The notes under the pieces are model-generated. The model saw only the letters and a program-made list of their open reading frames with translations. It searched no databases and was not told the origin of the DNA. Both the position numbers and the translations under genes were made by a program. Shown here piece by piece: positions 50,930-60,252 of a DNA stretch of 64,000 nt. The first letter of the stretch is position 1. Each line of letters opens with the position of its first letter. The DNA is from DASQBT01 sp963782495 (GTDB lineage: Bacteria; Pseudomonadota; Gammaproteobacteria; Burkholderiales; Thiobacillaceae): positions 124,001 to 188,000 of the forward strand of contig CAWAJU010000008.1 of the NCBI GenBank assembly GCA_963782495.1. The letters run 5' to 3'.

Positions 50930-52290
50930 ATCAGGATCAAGCGATCGGCGGTGGTCTGCCTTCGCCCTGGCGGCTCGGCCGCCCCAGAAGAACGTTGGTG
51001 CCGCTTCGTGTCCAACGGATTTTGCACAGCTTCCTGGCTGCCGGTTTGCCGGCGCCAACCCCTTTATGGCTCACGTCACAGGCGATTCGCCTTACTGCTC
51101 GGGTGACGGCGAACGGCAGCCCATTCAGCGTCATGGCTGGTGCTCCAGGCCCCTTTCCGGGCTTGCCGCCGCCGTCTTCACTCATGCGAAGCAGCGCGTC
51201 ACATCAAACGGTTGGCGCTCCTTCAGAATGTGGAAACATGCCCGTGCCAGCTTGTGGGCCAGCGCCTTGGTCGCCACCGCGGGGTTCGTCCTGGCCTTTC
51301 TGCGCTCATAGAAGCGCTTGGCCTCGGCACAGAAACGCAGCGCAAAGTGCGCCGCTTCGACAAAGGCCCAAGCCAGATATTTGTTGCCGTTCTTGGTGTT
51401 GCCCTCGCCCTTCTTCTTGCCATTGCTCATGCGCTGGCTATCGACGCAACGCGCGTAGGAGGCAAAGTTGCCTACGGTGCTGAAGCGCTCAATGCAGCCA
51501 GTCTCCAGCAAAATGATGGCGGCAAGAATGCGACCAATGCCGGGAACGCTGGTCAGCAAAGCGAATTCCGGTCGTTCGACCAGGCTTTCTTGCAGATGCT
51601 TCTCCAACAGGTCGATCTGTGTGTTCAGGGTAGCGACAACCGCGAGGTTGCTCTTGATCGCCAGTCCCACGTCTGCCGGCAGCGCCATCTGGTCGATTGC
51701 ATCAGCTGTCAGGCACTTCACGTGGTTGCTGCTGATCTTCATCGCCTTCTGGCGCGCCAGGATGTTTTCGATAGCCAGGATGTGACAAGTTCGGCTGCGC
51801 ACCAGCTGCATGCGCTTTCTGGCCAGGTCACGTGTCGCCCGCTGCTCGGGCGGCAAAATGGTGCCGGTCGGCAGGATGCCCAAGCGCAGCAAGTGAGCCA
51901 GGTGTCGGGCATCCGCCTCATCACCGCTGTGCTTAAGCCCGTCGTACTTCTTGATCGCGCCGGTGTTGGCCAGCTTCACCTCAAACCCGGCTTCCTGCAA
52001 ACCATCCACCAGCCAGTACCAGTTGTAGGTGGACTCAACCACCACCGCCGCCAGTTCCTCGCGCCACGGCGACAGAAATCCAGTGATCCGCGCCAAGTCG
52101 TTCGGCAGCCGCTTCTCCGCCACGACCCGATCGTTGTCGTCGATCACCGTCACCACGCTGTTGTTCGAATGCAGGTCAATTCCGCTATATTTCATCTTCG
52201 GCCTCCTCGGGTTATTGCAAGTTCGCAAACTCACTTTAACCCCACCGCCTCACCGCGGTGGAAGGCCGGCTAGATGATTTTCAGGATCAA
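50930..52290 (-). mobile_element. IS110-family element, IS1111 group
   Basis: The transposase gene is framed by short matching ends. CCACCGCC reads outward at both sides (52242-52249 on the plus strand; GGCGGTGG at 50947-50954), as in the subterminal inverted repeats of the IS1111 group. The 10-base direct repeat TCAGGATCAA flanks the whole (50930-50939 and 52281-52290), 1351 bp apart. About 240 bases of non-coding sequence follow the transposase stop and only about 80 precede its start. In the IS1111 group the long non-coding end is downstream, where a bridge RNA would be expected. Exact ends are inferred. Confidence 0.7.
51182..52195 (-). CDS. IS110-family transposase (DEDD recombinase)
   Basis: The 337-residue protein begins MKYSGIDLHSNNSVVTV behind a GAGGAGG. 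The N-terminal RuvC-like domain has the DEDD residues Asp7, Glu54 (VVVESTYNW), and Asp92 and Asp95 (GDEADARHLAHLL). The C-terminal transposase_20 domain has LLTSVPGIGRILAAIILLETG and RMSNGKKKGEGNTKNGNKYLAWAFVEAA, with the serine thought to act as the nucleophile. IS110 enzymes recombine sites chosen by a bridge RNA. The frame is intact and could be active. A longer in-frame start at 52234 is rejected. Confidence 0.94.
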   Translation of the reverse strand: MKYSGIDLHSNNSVVTVIDDNDRVVAEKRLPNDLARITGFLSPWREELAAVVVESTYNWYWLVDGLQEAGFEVKLANTGAIKKYDGLKHSGDEADARHLAHLLRLGILPTGTILPPEQRATRDLARKRMQLVRSRTCHILAIENILARQKAMKISSNHVKCLTADAIDQMALPADVGLAIKSNLAVVATLNTQIDLLEKHLQESLVERPEFALLTSVPGIGRILAAIILLETGCIERFSTVGNFASYARCVDSQRMSNGKKKGEGNTKNGNKYLAWAFVEAAHFALRFCAEAKRFYERRKARTNPAVATKALAHKLARACFHILKERQPFDVTRCFA

Positions 52291-52328
52291 AGCACTTAAG
52301 AATTTCAAAATCTTCCCCCAATGGCGCG

Positions 52329-52595
52329 TCATTGGCTCTCCACCTTCTCCTGCAACCACACCTTGATCAGTGACTGATAGGGTACGTCTCGTGCATTGGC
52401 GGCCGCCTTGATGGCGTCGAGCAAATGTTGGGGCAGGCGCAGGGAAATGGTGTTCGTTGTCGGTTTCAGGTTTGGCAGAACAACGTGCTTGGCTTTGGAC
52501 CAATCAACGTAATCGGCGCTGTCATGGGTTTCCCAGAACGTGCGTTCTTCTTCCTCGTTGGCGAAGGTGGGAATGGGTTTAAGACGCTTGTTCAT
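52329..52595 (-). CDS. brnA: BrnA-family antitoxin
   Basis: The 88-residue protein begins MNKRLKPIPTFANEEEERTFWETHDSADYVDWSKAK. It ends with an RHH-like C terminus (NTISLRLPQHLLDAIKAAANARDVPYQSLIKVWLQEKV), typical of BrnA antitoxins. Start 52595 gives a 17-base overlap with the toxin gene, and the toxin comes first, as in the known brnTA order. The antitoxin is expected to bind an operator in the promoter; a 6+6-bp dyad (52877-52895) is present there. Confidence 0.88.
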   Translation of the reverse strand: MNKRLKPIPTFANEEEERTFWETHDSADYVDWSKAKHVVLPNLKPTTNTISLRLPQHLLDAIKAAANARDVPYQSLIKVWLQEKVESQ

Positions 52596-52872
52596 AGATT
52601 GTTCGCTCCTTCCGGTGCATGTCACGTGCGGAAATCACTCTGATTTTTGATCCCCTTACGGCAAAAGTAATATGCAATAGACGCGCTGAATGCGTGGTGC
52701 CCAGAGCGTGGAAGCGGGCTTCTGTCTGGCTGTGTTTTACATCCTCAAGCAATAACACCGGCTGATTAAAAAACACTTGTTCCGCTTCCGACGTCAAAAC
52801 GCCATGTTTCTCGTTTTTACGGGCATTACCTTCGTCCCATTCAAACCCTTCAATCAGCGTCAGGTCGATCAT
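52579..52872 (-). CDS. brnT: BrnT-family ribonuclease toxin
   Basis: The 97-residue protein starts MIDLTLIEGFEWDEGNARKNEKHGVLTSEAEQVFFNQPVLLLED, then SQTEARFHALGTTHSARLLHITFAVRGSKIRVISARDMHRKERTIYE. These are BrnT motifs, including the RFxALG and the R..SARDM...ER segments. BrnT is a RelE-fold RNase that blocks translation. Toxin-first order and overlap with brnA are as expected. Both are upstream of relA on the same strand. Confidence 0.9.
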   Translation of the reverse strand: MIDLTLIEGFEWDEGNARKNEKHGVLTSEAEQVFFNQPVLLLEDVKHSQTEARFHALGTTHSARLLHITFAVRGSKIRVISARDMHRKERTIYEQAS

Positions 52873-52876
52873 GTTT

Positions 52877-52895
52877 GTATATTATGAACATATAC
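52877..52895. promoter_or_regulatory. Dyad at the brnTA promoter, probable operator
   Basis: GTATAT-TATGAAC-ATATAC is a perfect 6+6 dyad immediately upstream of the brnT start (52872). BrnA-type antitoxins are known to repress their own promoter, so this is a likely binding site. Confidence 0.5.
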
Positions 52896-52930
52896 ACTTG
52901 AAATCAAGTGGCCGAGGCGAGAAACCATTC

Positions 52931-55090
52931 TTACCCCCGCCCCACCTCGATCACGCCGTGCACCCCCCCCAACTTGTTGACGAGCCGCCCCACCTGGGCG
53001 GCTTCCTTGACGCGCACGCTGAGTTTCATGTTGGCGTATTCGCCGACACTCTCGGTATTCACCCGCAACACGTCGACCCGCTCCTTGGTGAAGACGTCGG
53101 ACACATCGCGCAGCAGGCCTTGGCGGTCGAAGGCGCGCAGGCGGATGTCGACCATGAATCCACCTTCCGACCTGGCCTCGGCCCACGCGGCTCGAAGGAT
53201 TCGATCGGGGTTGTACTTGACCAGGTTGGGGCAGGCCTGGCGGTGCACCGTCACGCCCCTGCCCACCGTGGTGTAAGCAACGATGGCCTCGGGCGGCGCG
53301 GGCTTGCAGCAGCGCGCCAGGGTGAGGGGCACGGCCCCCAGGCCCTCGACGATGACGCCGGTAGGGCTCGATACTCGCGGCCGGCCCTTGGTCGCGATGG
53401 CAGGCGCAGCCGTCGGCATGCCCAGTTCGCGCACTGCCTGGGCGAGGATTTGCGGACCCACGTCACCGCGTCCCAGGGCGGCGAGAAATTCGTCCACGCT
53501 GTTGAACTTGAGCGCCTGGGCAAGCCTCTCCTGCGGCACGGCGGAGCTGCCCATGCGCTTGAGTTCCTTGTCGAGTTGGGCGCGGCCTACCTGCGTCAGC
53601 TCACCCTGGTCGCGCTGCTTGAACCAGCTACGCACCTTGGACTTGGCGCGGTGGGACTTGAGATAGCCGAGACTGGCATTGAGCCAGTCGCGGCTCGGGC
53701 CACCCTGCTTGACCGCCAGCACTTCCACGCGCTGGCCGTTTTCCAGCGGCGTGTTGAGCGGCACCATGACACCGTCCACCCGCGCACCTCGGCAACGGTG
53801 TCCCAAATCAGTGTGCAGCGCGTAAGCAAAGTCGATCGGCGTCGCGCCGCGGTCCAGGCTGATCACCCGGCCCAGAGGGGTGAGCACATAGACCTGGTCC
53901 TGAAACAACTCCGTGCGGAACTGTTCGGCAAACTCGCCGGCGTCCGCCACGTCGTCCTTCCATTCCAGCAGCTGCCGCAACCATGCAATCCTCTCCTCCA
54001 TGCGCGCATCGGTCCGGCCGCCTTCCTTGTAGCGCCAATGCGCAGCCACGCCCAGTTCGGCGTGTTTGTGCATCTCGAATGTGCGTATCTGCACTTCCAG
54101 CGCACGATCTTCCGGTCCGATCACAGCGGTATGCAGGGAGCGATAATCGTTGCTCTTGGGATGGGAGATGTAATCGTCGAACTCGCTTGGAATCGGCTGC
54201 CAGAGGTTGTGGACGACGCCCAACACGGTATAGCAGTCGGCTTCCTTCTCTACCAGCACGCGCACCGCGCGGATGTCATAAAGCTGCTCGAAGCCCAGGT
54301 CCTTGCGCCGCATTTTGTTGATGATGCTGGCAATGTGCTTGGGCCGGCCCATGACATCGGCCTTGACACCGTGTTTCTCCAGTTCGGCCTTGACCGTGGC
54401 GACCACCATTTCGATATAGCGTTCGCGGTCGCCGCGCTTTTCGTCCAATAGCCCGGCAATGCGCCGGTAGGTTTCGCCATCCACGTAGCGACACGCCCAA
54501 TCTTCCATTTCCCATTTGATCTGCCACACGCCGAGCCGATTGGCGAGGGGCGAAAACAGGTCGCGGGTTTGTCGGCCCAGTTGATATTGCACGACCGCGT
54601 CGGCCGTGACCACGCAGCGCAGGGCATGGGTGCGCTCCGCCAGCTTGACCAACACGGCGCGCACGTCCTGCACCATGGCCAGCACCATCTGGCGCAGGGA
54701 TTCAACGTGGGCCGTTGCGTCCACATCCGGGTCCTGGCTGCCGCGCGCGAGGACTTCGATGCGCGCCATGGCGGCAACTGCGCGCGCCAGTTCCCCGGCC
54801 GGGCCGAATTCAAGGACGGCATCCGGCAGGGTTTCCGCAAGCGCAAACAGCAATGCCGCCACGACGGGCTCGGGGCCGAGCTTGAGTTCGGCAACGATCA
54901 GCGCGGTCCCCAGGGCATGGGCAAACAGATTGCCCCCGGTGGAGCTGAGTTGATCCTGAAGCGCGCGATGGGCGAGGTCGACGGCGCGCTCCACCTCGAC
55001 TGGAAGCACCTGACCCAAGGCTTGCGTCAGCCGGATGCGGGCGGCGTGAAGGTCAACGATCTGGTTGCAGGTGGGTTTGCTTTCATTCAT
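52931..55090 (-). CDS. relA: (p)ppGpp synthetase RelA
   Basis: RelA makes (p)ppGpp when uncharged tRNA enters the ribosome. The 719-residue protein has a degenerate N-terminal HD domain (no HD pair in HALGTALIVAELKLGPEPVVAALLFALAETLP), so hydrolysis is not expected. The synthetase domain has YDIRAVRVLV and the RelA-type EFDDYISHPKSNDYRSLHT, with the ExDD motif. A TGS domain (VLTPLGRVISLDRGATPIDFAYALHTDLGHRCRGARVDG) and a C-terminal ACT domain follow. A SpoT partner would lie elsewhere. The start overlaps the comEC end by 8 bases. Confidence 0.95.
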   Translation of the reverse strand: MNESKPTCNQIVDLHAARIRLTQALGQVLPVEVERAVDLAHRALQDQLSSTGGNLFAHALGTALIVAELKLGPEPVVAALLFALAETLPDAVLEFGPAGELARAVAAMARIEVLARGSQDPDVDATAHVESLRQMVLAMVQDVRAVLVKLAERTHALRCVVTADAVVQYQLGRQTRDLFSPLANRLGVWQIKWEMEDWACRYVDGETYRRIAGLLDEKRGDRERYIEMVVATVKAELEKHGVKADVMGRPKHIASIINKMRRKDLGFEQLYDIRAVRVLVEKEADCYTVLGVVHNLWQPIPSEFDDYISHPKSNDYRSLHTAVIGPEDRALEVQIRTFEMHKHAELGVAAHWRYKEGGRTDARMEERIAWLRQLLEWKDDVADAGEFAEQFRTELFQDQVYVLTPLGRVISLDRGATPIDFAYALHTDLGHRCRGARVDGVMVPLNTPLENGQRVEVLAVKQGGPSRDWLNASLGYLKSHRAKSKVRSWFKQRDQGELTQVGRAQLDKELKRMGSSAVPQERLAQALKFNSVDEFLAALGRGDVGPQILAQAVRELGMPTAAPAIATKGRPRVSSPTGVIVEGLGAVPLTLARCCKPAPPEAIVAYTTVGRGVTVHRQACPNLVKYNPDRILRAAWAEARSEGGFMVDIRLRAFDRQGLLRDVSDVFTKERVDVLRVNTESVGEYANMKLSVRVKEAAQVGRLVNKLGGVHGVIEVGRG

Positions 55091-57452
55091 CGGGATCGAT
55101 TATCCCATCTTCCCGGACCCGGTCCTGCCAGTAACGATGGTGGGCGTAGCGCCAGCCTTGCGGCGCGACGTTTCCGGATGCCAAAGTGAAACTTAGTTCA
55201 CCCGCCTGATCGGTGCGGTGGAGTCCCGCGCCCAAGGCACGAAACCGGTTCACCACGGACCAGTGGGGATGGCCATACCGGTTGCGGTAGCCCATGGTGA
55301 AGATTACCTGCTTCGCGCCCACCGCTTGAACAAATGCCGGCGTGGACGAAGTCTTGCTGCCGTGGTGTCCGGCCAGCAGCACGTCGGCCTGAAGGCTGCC
55401 CGGCTCCGCCGCAAGCATTTCCGCTTCCGCCGGCGCTTCGGCATCTGCCGTCATGAGAAGGCTTTGGCCGGACGCCGTTACCTTCAGCACGCAACCCATG
55501 TTGTTGTCCTTGCGCGTTTCCTGATAGGCAACTTCAGGCGGATTGAGGATCTCAAATCTCACCTCGTCCCATCGCCAGCTTTGTCCGCGCTGACAACGCA
55601 TCACGTGCTGTCGTGCAAAAAGCGGGCGATTCAACGGCAGCGAAGTGGCGATCCAGTCGACATCGATGTCGCGCAACACCGACGGCGCGCCACCGGTGTG
55701 GTCAAGATCGTCGTGCGTGAGAATCAAGCCATCGAGCTTTTCCAGGCCAAGGCCAAATAGCCTGGGCAGCACGATGCGCTCTCCCGCGTCGCTGTCGCCG
55801 AAGGCTGGACCAGTGTCGTAGAGCAAGGCATGGCGCGCGGTCCGGATCAACACCGCCGTGCCCTGCCCGACATCCAGCACCTCCACCCGGGCCTCACCTG
55901 CTGCCGGATGATCAAGCACCGGCAACACGAGCGGCAAACACAACACTGCGCCCAGGTACCGGGCCGGGATCCCACGCGGCAGTAGCAACCAGGCAATGCC
56001 CAGCACGGCAAGCCCCATGGCGACTGGCTGGGGCGTAGGTAAATGCCATACCGCCCAGGGCTGTGACGCGAGCCAGGCCAGTGACGTCTGCACTTGGTCA
56101 CCCACCCATGCGGCCGCATGCCAGACCGGCGCGTACACAATTCCGAGCAACGCGAGAGGCACCATCACCCAGCTGACCACCGGAATGGCGAAGGCATTGG
56201 CCACGGGCGAGATCAGCGAGACCTGGTGAAACACCAGGATGAGCGCCGGCGCGAGCGCCAAAGTCACGGCCCATTGAGTCTGCACCCAGGCCCGCAGCTT
56301 GCCGGGCGGCCTGACTTGTCCACTGCTGACAAACAGGATCGCTGCCACCGCACCGAACGATAGCCAGAAGCCGGCAGCCAATACCGCCCATGGGTCCAGC
56401 AGCAGCACAACACACAAGGCCACGAGCAGCGTGGACGCTGGACGCGGGCGGCGATCAAGCCAGAGCGCCACAGTGACCACCATGAGCATGTAGAGCGTGC
56501 GCTGCGCCGGCACCTGAAACCCGGCCAGACAGACATAGAAGCATGCGGCGATCAGGCCGGCGGCGAGCGCCGCCTTGATGGCGGGCACGCGCAAGCTCAG
56601 TGCCGGGATGCGCCGCCAGATGCTGTTGAACACCCACATCACCAGCACCGCAAACAAGGTGACGTGCAAGCCTGAGATGCTGACGAGATGCGAAGTCCCC
56701 GTACGGTTGTAGACCCGCCAGCCGGCGCCGGAAATGGCATTCTGGTCACCCACTGTCAGCGCAGCGATCAGGCCGGCCGCGGGGCTGTCCTGACCCAGGT
56801 TGGCAAATATGCGCTGGCGAATCTCATCACGCATGCGCTGCACCCAGTACAGGGGTTGATTGACACGCGCATCCAGCCGCAATGCATCGGCATGCGGCCG
56901 CACGTAGCCGCTGGCGCGAATATTCCGTTCCAGCAGCCAGGCTTCCAGATCAAAACCATCTGCATTGCTGGTGCCATGCGGGCGTTTGAGCCGAACTGTG
57001 AACCGCCAGCGCTCGCCCGCATTGAGGCGATGCAAGACAAGCTGACTGTCGCGTTGCGGATTGGCCCAACTCAAACGAATGTGGTGCGGAACGCTGGCGC
57101 CCAAGGTGGCGATCTTCTCGACGTCGAAATCGAATCGCTCACCGCGAGTGTCCCGATCCGGCAGACCTGCCACGATACCGCCAAGTGTGATGTCCGTTCC
57201 TTGCCACTGAGTCGGCAGCTCATCCGCAAGGCGCAGCTCAGCGCGCCAAGCCGCCCACGCAAAGCCCAGGGCGAGGAATAACAGGACCATGCCGGCTTGT
57301 CTGAAGATATCGCGGTGGCGATTGGAAGACTTGGGCAGCCACAGCAGCGTCGCCGCCAGCGGGAAGAGCCATAGGTAACGGGGATCGGGAAGCCCAGCCT
57401 GGAGCTGCAGCAGCCAGACTCCCAGGGCGAACGCGAGAAGATTGGCTCTCAC
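55083..57452 (-). CDS. comEC: ComEC/Rec2 DNA-uptake channel
   Basis: ComEC transports single-stranded DNA across the inner membrane during natural competence. The 789-residue protein has an N-terminal DUF4131/OB region and a polytopic Competence domain (GTSHLVSISGLHVTLFAVLVMWVF; GFQVPAQRTLYMLMVVTVALW). A C-terminal metallo-beta-lactamase-like domain has EVLDVGQGTAVLIRTARHALLYDTGPAF, ILTHDDLDHTGG and LLAGHHGSKTSSTPAFVQAV. Whether the cell is competent depends on genes outside the window. It is transcribed just before relA with overlap. Confidence 0.93.
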   Translation of the reverse strand: MRANLLAFALGVWLLQLQAGLPDPRYLWLFPLAATLLWLPKSSNRHRDIFRQAGMVLLFLALGFAWAAWRAELRLADELPTQWQGTDITLGGIVAGLPDRDTRGERFDFDVEKIATLGASVPHHIRLSWANPQRDSQLVLHRLNAGERWRFTVRLKRPHGTSNADGFDLEAWLLERNIRASGYVRPHADALRLDARVNQPLYWVQRMRDEIRQRIFANLGQDSPAAGLIAALTVGDQNAISGAGWRVYNRTGTSHLVSISGLHVTLFAVLVMWVFNSIWRRIPALSLRVPAIKAALAAGLIAACFYVCLAGFQVPAQRTLYMLMVVTVALWLDRRPRPASTLLVALCVVLLLDPWAVLAAGFWLSFGAVAAILFVSSGQVRPPGKLRAWVQTQWAVTLALAPALILVFHQVSLISPVANAFAIPVVSWVMVPLALLGIVYAPVWHAAAWVGDQVQTSLAWLASQPWAVWHLPTPQPVAMGLAVLGIAWLLLPRGIPARYLGAVLCLPLVLPVLDHPAAGEARVEVLDVGQGTAVLIRTARHALLYDTGPAFGDSDAGERIVLPRLFGLGLEKLDGLILTHDDLDHTGGAPSVLRDIDVDWIATSLPLNRPLFARQHVMRCQRGQSWRWDEVRFEILNPPEVAYQETRKDNNMGCVLKVTASGQSLLMTADAEAPAEAEMLAAEPGSLQADVLLAGHHGSKTSSTPAFVQAVGAKQVIFTMGYRNRYGHPHWSVVNRFRALGAGLHRTDQAGELSFTLASGNVAPQGWRYAHHRYWQDRVREDGIIDPDE

Positions 57453-57496
57453 GCAGACAAAACTACATCAGGGGCCGGCGCCGAGGAGGCGGCCGC

Positions 57497-58096
57497 CTAG
57501 GTCCTGATCAATTGTTCAATCTCGGCGAAGGTTTCTGCCACCTTGGGGCCGACAATCTCAATATCCAGCTGGCGGGCAATCTGCGCCGCCGAGAAGATGC
57601 CGCGCAGTGACTGGTCCTGGCCGCCGGGGATGCGGTCCGCGACCAGGGCATGCTGACGCCCGGAGGCTTGCAGGGTGGCCACCACCTGGCCCACGGTCGC
57701 CTTCTCCACATCCTCCATGCATAGCACTTCCAGTTGGGCATGCTCGGTCATGATGTCACGCACCGTGAGGTCGCGGTAGTGGACGCCGCGCTGCTGAACC
57801 AGCAACAAGGGCTTTTCGCCCTGCAAATCGGTCGAGGTGAGCAGGCCGACAATGTCATCCTTGTCATCCGTCACCAGCAGCATGCGCACGCCCCGTTGCT
57901 TCATCCTCTGGGTGGCAATCTCGATGCTGATTTCCGGACGTATGGTAATGGCCGAGATCTTCCTCAGATCGGTCATCACGCGGGTGGCTGGATCGTCCAG
58001 GCTGACAGAATCGGAATACACCTTTTCCACCGGATGCAGGGACATGCCTCTTTCCAGAAGGGTGGACTTGATTGGCGCGTAATGTTTTTCTGCCAT
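57497..58096 (-). CDS. Two-CBS-domain protein
   Basis: The 199-residue cytoplasmic protein has two CBS domains: ISAITIRPEISIEIATQRMKQRGVRMLLVTDDKDDIVGLLTSTDLQG (about 44-92) and YRDLTVRDIMTEHAQLEVLCMEDVEKATVGQVVATLQASGRQHALVAD (about 107-155). Such pairs bind adenine nucleotides and report energy state; no catalytic domain is attached. The partner is unknown. It lies alone between comEC and lolD, with about 130 bases of spacer upstream. Confidence 0.88.
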   Translation of the reverse strand: MAEKHYAPIKSTLLERGMSLHPVEKVYSDSVSLDDPATRVMTDLRKISAITIRPEISIEIATQRMKQRGVRMLLVTDDKDDIVGLLTSTDLQGEKPLLLVQQRGVHYRDLTVRDIMTEHAQLEVLCMEDVEKATVGQVVATLQASGRQHALVADRIPGGQDQSLRGIFSAAQIARQLDIEIVGPKVAETFAEIEQLIRT

Positions 58097-58227
58097 GGTT
58101 CGGTCTCCTTATTCTTGATGCCGCTTGCCCGGTGCGCGTTGCCACGCGGTCAGGCTGGCAAGTGCATGAAGAAGAAGCGTAGCACCGAAAGAGAACTCGG
58201 ATTTATCCAAGATTTTTATGCATGGTG

Positions 58228-58974
58228 TCAGGAAACTGCCGCGCCCAATCGCCCGTCCACCAATCTAAGCTGACGTCCCATTCGACCGGCCAGTTCGATG
58301 TCATGGGTCACGATCACCAGGCTGGTCCCCAGCTCACCGTTCAAGCCCAGCATTAGGTCAAACACCTCGCTGGCAGTATGGCGATCCAGGTTGCCGGTCG
58401 GTTCGTCCGCCAGAACGCAGTCGGGATGAGTGACCAAGGCACGGGCAATGGCCGCGCGCTGACGTTCGCCGCCTGACAGTTCACCGGGACGATGACTCAG
58501 GCGGTGGCCAAGCCCCACTTTCCCAAGCATGGTGGCCGCTTCGGAAATTGCGGCTGCCTTGTCCATGCGGCGGACCAACAGCGGCATGGCAACATTCTCC
58601 ACGGCTGAGAATTCAGCCAACAGGTGATGGAACTGGTAGACAAAACCGAGCGAGCGGTTGCGCAAGTCGCAGCGCTCCGCCTCGCCCAACTTGAACGGGT
58701 TGCGCCCCATCAGCTCGATGTCTCCCGCGCTCGGCTCATCAAGCCCGCCCAGCAGATGCAGCAGGGTGGACTTGCCGGAGCCGGAGACGCCGACGATGGC
58801 CAGCGTTTCCGCCCTGTCCACCTGCAGGTCGACCCCGGTCAGAACCGGCACCGCGGTCTTGCCCTGGTAATAGGTTTTTTGCAAACCGCGGCAACGGACG
58901 ATGGTCTTGCTCAAAGCTCCGTCTTTGACGGCACCGTTATTCATTCCGCTTTCTCTGATTGCGCCATTATTCAT
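58228..58974 (-). CDS. lolD: Lipoprotein-releasing ABC ATPase LolD
   Basis: LolD powers release of outer-membrane lipoproteins from the inner membrane. The 248-residue ATPase has Walker A GVSGSGKST, signature LSGGERQR, Walker B CVLADEP and H-loop VTHD. DEPSAGDIELMGRNPFKL and LLAEFSAVENVAMPLLVRR match LolD. The N terminus contains an imperfect duplication (MNNGAIRESG / MNNGAVKDG), so translation could start at either methionine (58974 or 58944). The first start overlaps the lolC stop by 8 bases. Confidence 0.94.
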   Translation of the reverse strand: MNNGAIRESGMNNGAVKDGALSKTIVRCRGLQKTYYQGKTAVPVLTGVDLQVDRAETLAIVGVSGSGKSTLLHLLGGLDEPSAGDIELMGRNPFKLGEAERCDLRNRSLGFVYQFHHLLAEFSAVENVAMPLLVRRMDKAAAISEAATMLGKVGLGHRLSHRPGELSGGERQRAAIARALVTHPDCVLADEPTGNLDRHTASEVFDLMLGLNGELGTSLVIVTHDIELAGRMGRQLRLVDGRLGAAVS

Positions 58975-60211
58975 AGCGCAGCGACTCCGCCGGGTTTAGT
59001 TTGGAGGCACGCCAACTGGGATAAAGCGTGGCAACGATGGAAATGAGCAGGGAGACCACGCCGATGGTCCATACGTCGTGCCAGTTCAGTTGAGAGGGCA
59101 GGCCGCTGAGCTGATACACATCCGCAGGAAACAGGTCAAAACCGAACAGCTTCTCCAGAACCGGTACAACGGTTTCCAGATTGAGCGCCAGCAGTACGCC
59201 CAGGGCAATCCCAAGCAGGGTGCCGAGGATGCCGATGGATGAACCCTGGATCATGAAGATTTTCATGATGCTGCCGGGTCGAGCGCCCAGAGTGCGCAGA
59301 ATGGCGATGTCAGACTGCTTGTCGGTGACCGCCATGACCAGGGTCGAAACAATGTTGAATGCGGCCACGGTCACGATCAGCAGCAGGATCAGAAACATCA
59401 TCTTCTTCTCGATCGCCACCGCACGGAAGAAATTGGCGTGGCTCTGGCTCCAATCGCTGACATAGTATTGCGGCCCCAGGCGGGACTCCAGGGCCTTCGC
59501 AACGGCGGGCGCCAGAAACAGGTCGGTCAGCTTGAGCCGCAGGCCCGACACGGCCTCACCCATGCGGGTCAGCCTCTGCGCATCCTGCAAATGAATTAAT
59601 GCCAAGCCCGCATCGTACTCAAATACGCCGCTTTGAAAGATGCCCACGACGGTAAACTGTTTGAGTCGGGGAATGATGCCGGCTGGCGTCACATTGCCCT
59701 GGGGCGTGATCAGCACCACCTTGTCGCCCGCATACACATCCAGACTTTGCGCCAGGGCGGAACCCAGGATGATGCCGAATTCGCCTGGCTTGAGATTATT
59801 CAGGTGGCCTACGCGCACATGCTCGCCCAGATCGGCGACCTTGTCCTCGTACTCAGGCAGTATGCCTCGCACCATGGCACCGCGCACCACATCGCCGTGG
59901 GTCAACATGGCTTGGGTGAGCACATAGGGCGCGCCCGCGACGACGGCCTTGTCTCGACCAAGGCGCGCCAACAACTCAGGCCAGTGATCGAGACTGCCGG
60001 CGGCACCGGATATCTCCAGATGGGAAACGACGCCGAGTATGCCCTTGCGCAGTTCCTGCTGGAAACCATTCATCACCGACAACACCACGATCAAGGCCGC
60101 CACACCAAGGGACAGGCCTGCCATGGACACCAGGGAAATGAAGGAGATGTAGTTATTGCGGCGCTTGGCGTGGGTGTAACGCAGGCCGATCAGGGTTTCA
60201 TAGGAGAGCAC
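58967..60211 (-). CDS. lolC: Lipoprotein-releasing permease LolC/E
   Basis: The 414-residue protein is the membrane subunit of the Lol ABC complex. It begins YETLIGLRYTHAKRRNNYISFISLVSMAGLSLGVAALIVVLSVMNGFQQELRKGILG, a MacB/LolC-type N-terminal membrane helix. A large periplasmic domain follows (LKQFTVVGIFQSGVFEYDAGLALIHLQDAQRL) and three C-terminal helices (KKMMFLILLLIVTVAAFNIVSTLVMAVTDKQSDIAILRTLGARPGSIMKIF). Only one permease gene is present here, so it probably works as a LolF-like homodimer; a second permease elsewhere is not excluded. Confidence 0.93.
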   Translation of the reverse strand: MLSYETLIGLRYTHAKRRNNYISFISLVSMAGLSLGVAALIVVLSVMNGFQQELRKGILGVVSHLEISGAAGSLDHWPELLARLGRDKAVVAGAPYVLTQAMLTHGDVVRGAMVRGILPEYEDKVADLGEHVRVGHLNNLKPGEFGIILGSALAQSLDVYAGDKVVLITPQGNVTPAGIIPRLKQFTVVGIFQSGVFEYDAGLALIHLQDAQRLTRMGEAVSGLRLKLTDLFLAPAVAKALESRLGPQYYVSDWSQSHANFFRAVAIEKKMMFLILLLIVTVAAFNIVSTLVMAVTDKQSDIAILRTLGARPGSIMKIFMIQGSSIGILGTLLGIALGVLLALNLETVVPVLEKLFGFDLFPADVYQLSGLPSQLNWHDVWTIGVVSLLISIVATLYPSWRASKLNPAESLRYE

Positions 60212-60252
60212 CGGCGAAGTGTGCCATAGCGCTCAGGGCCTGTTAAGCCTAA

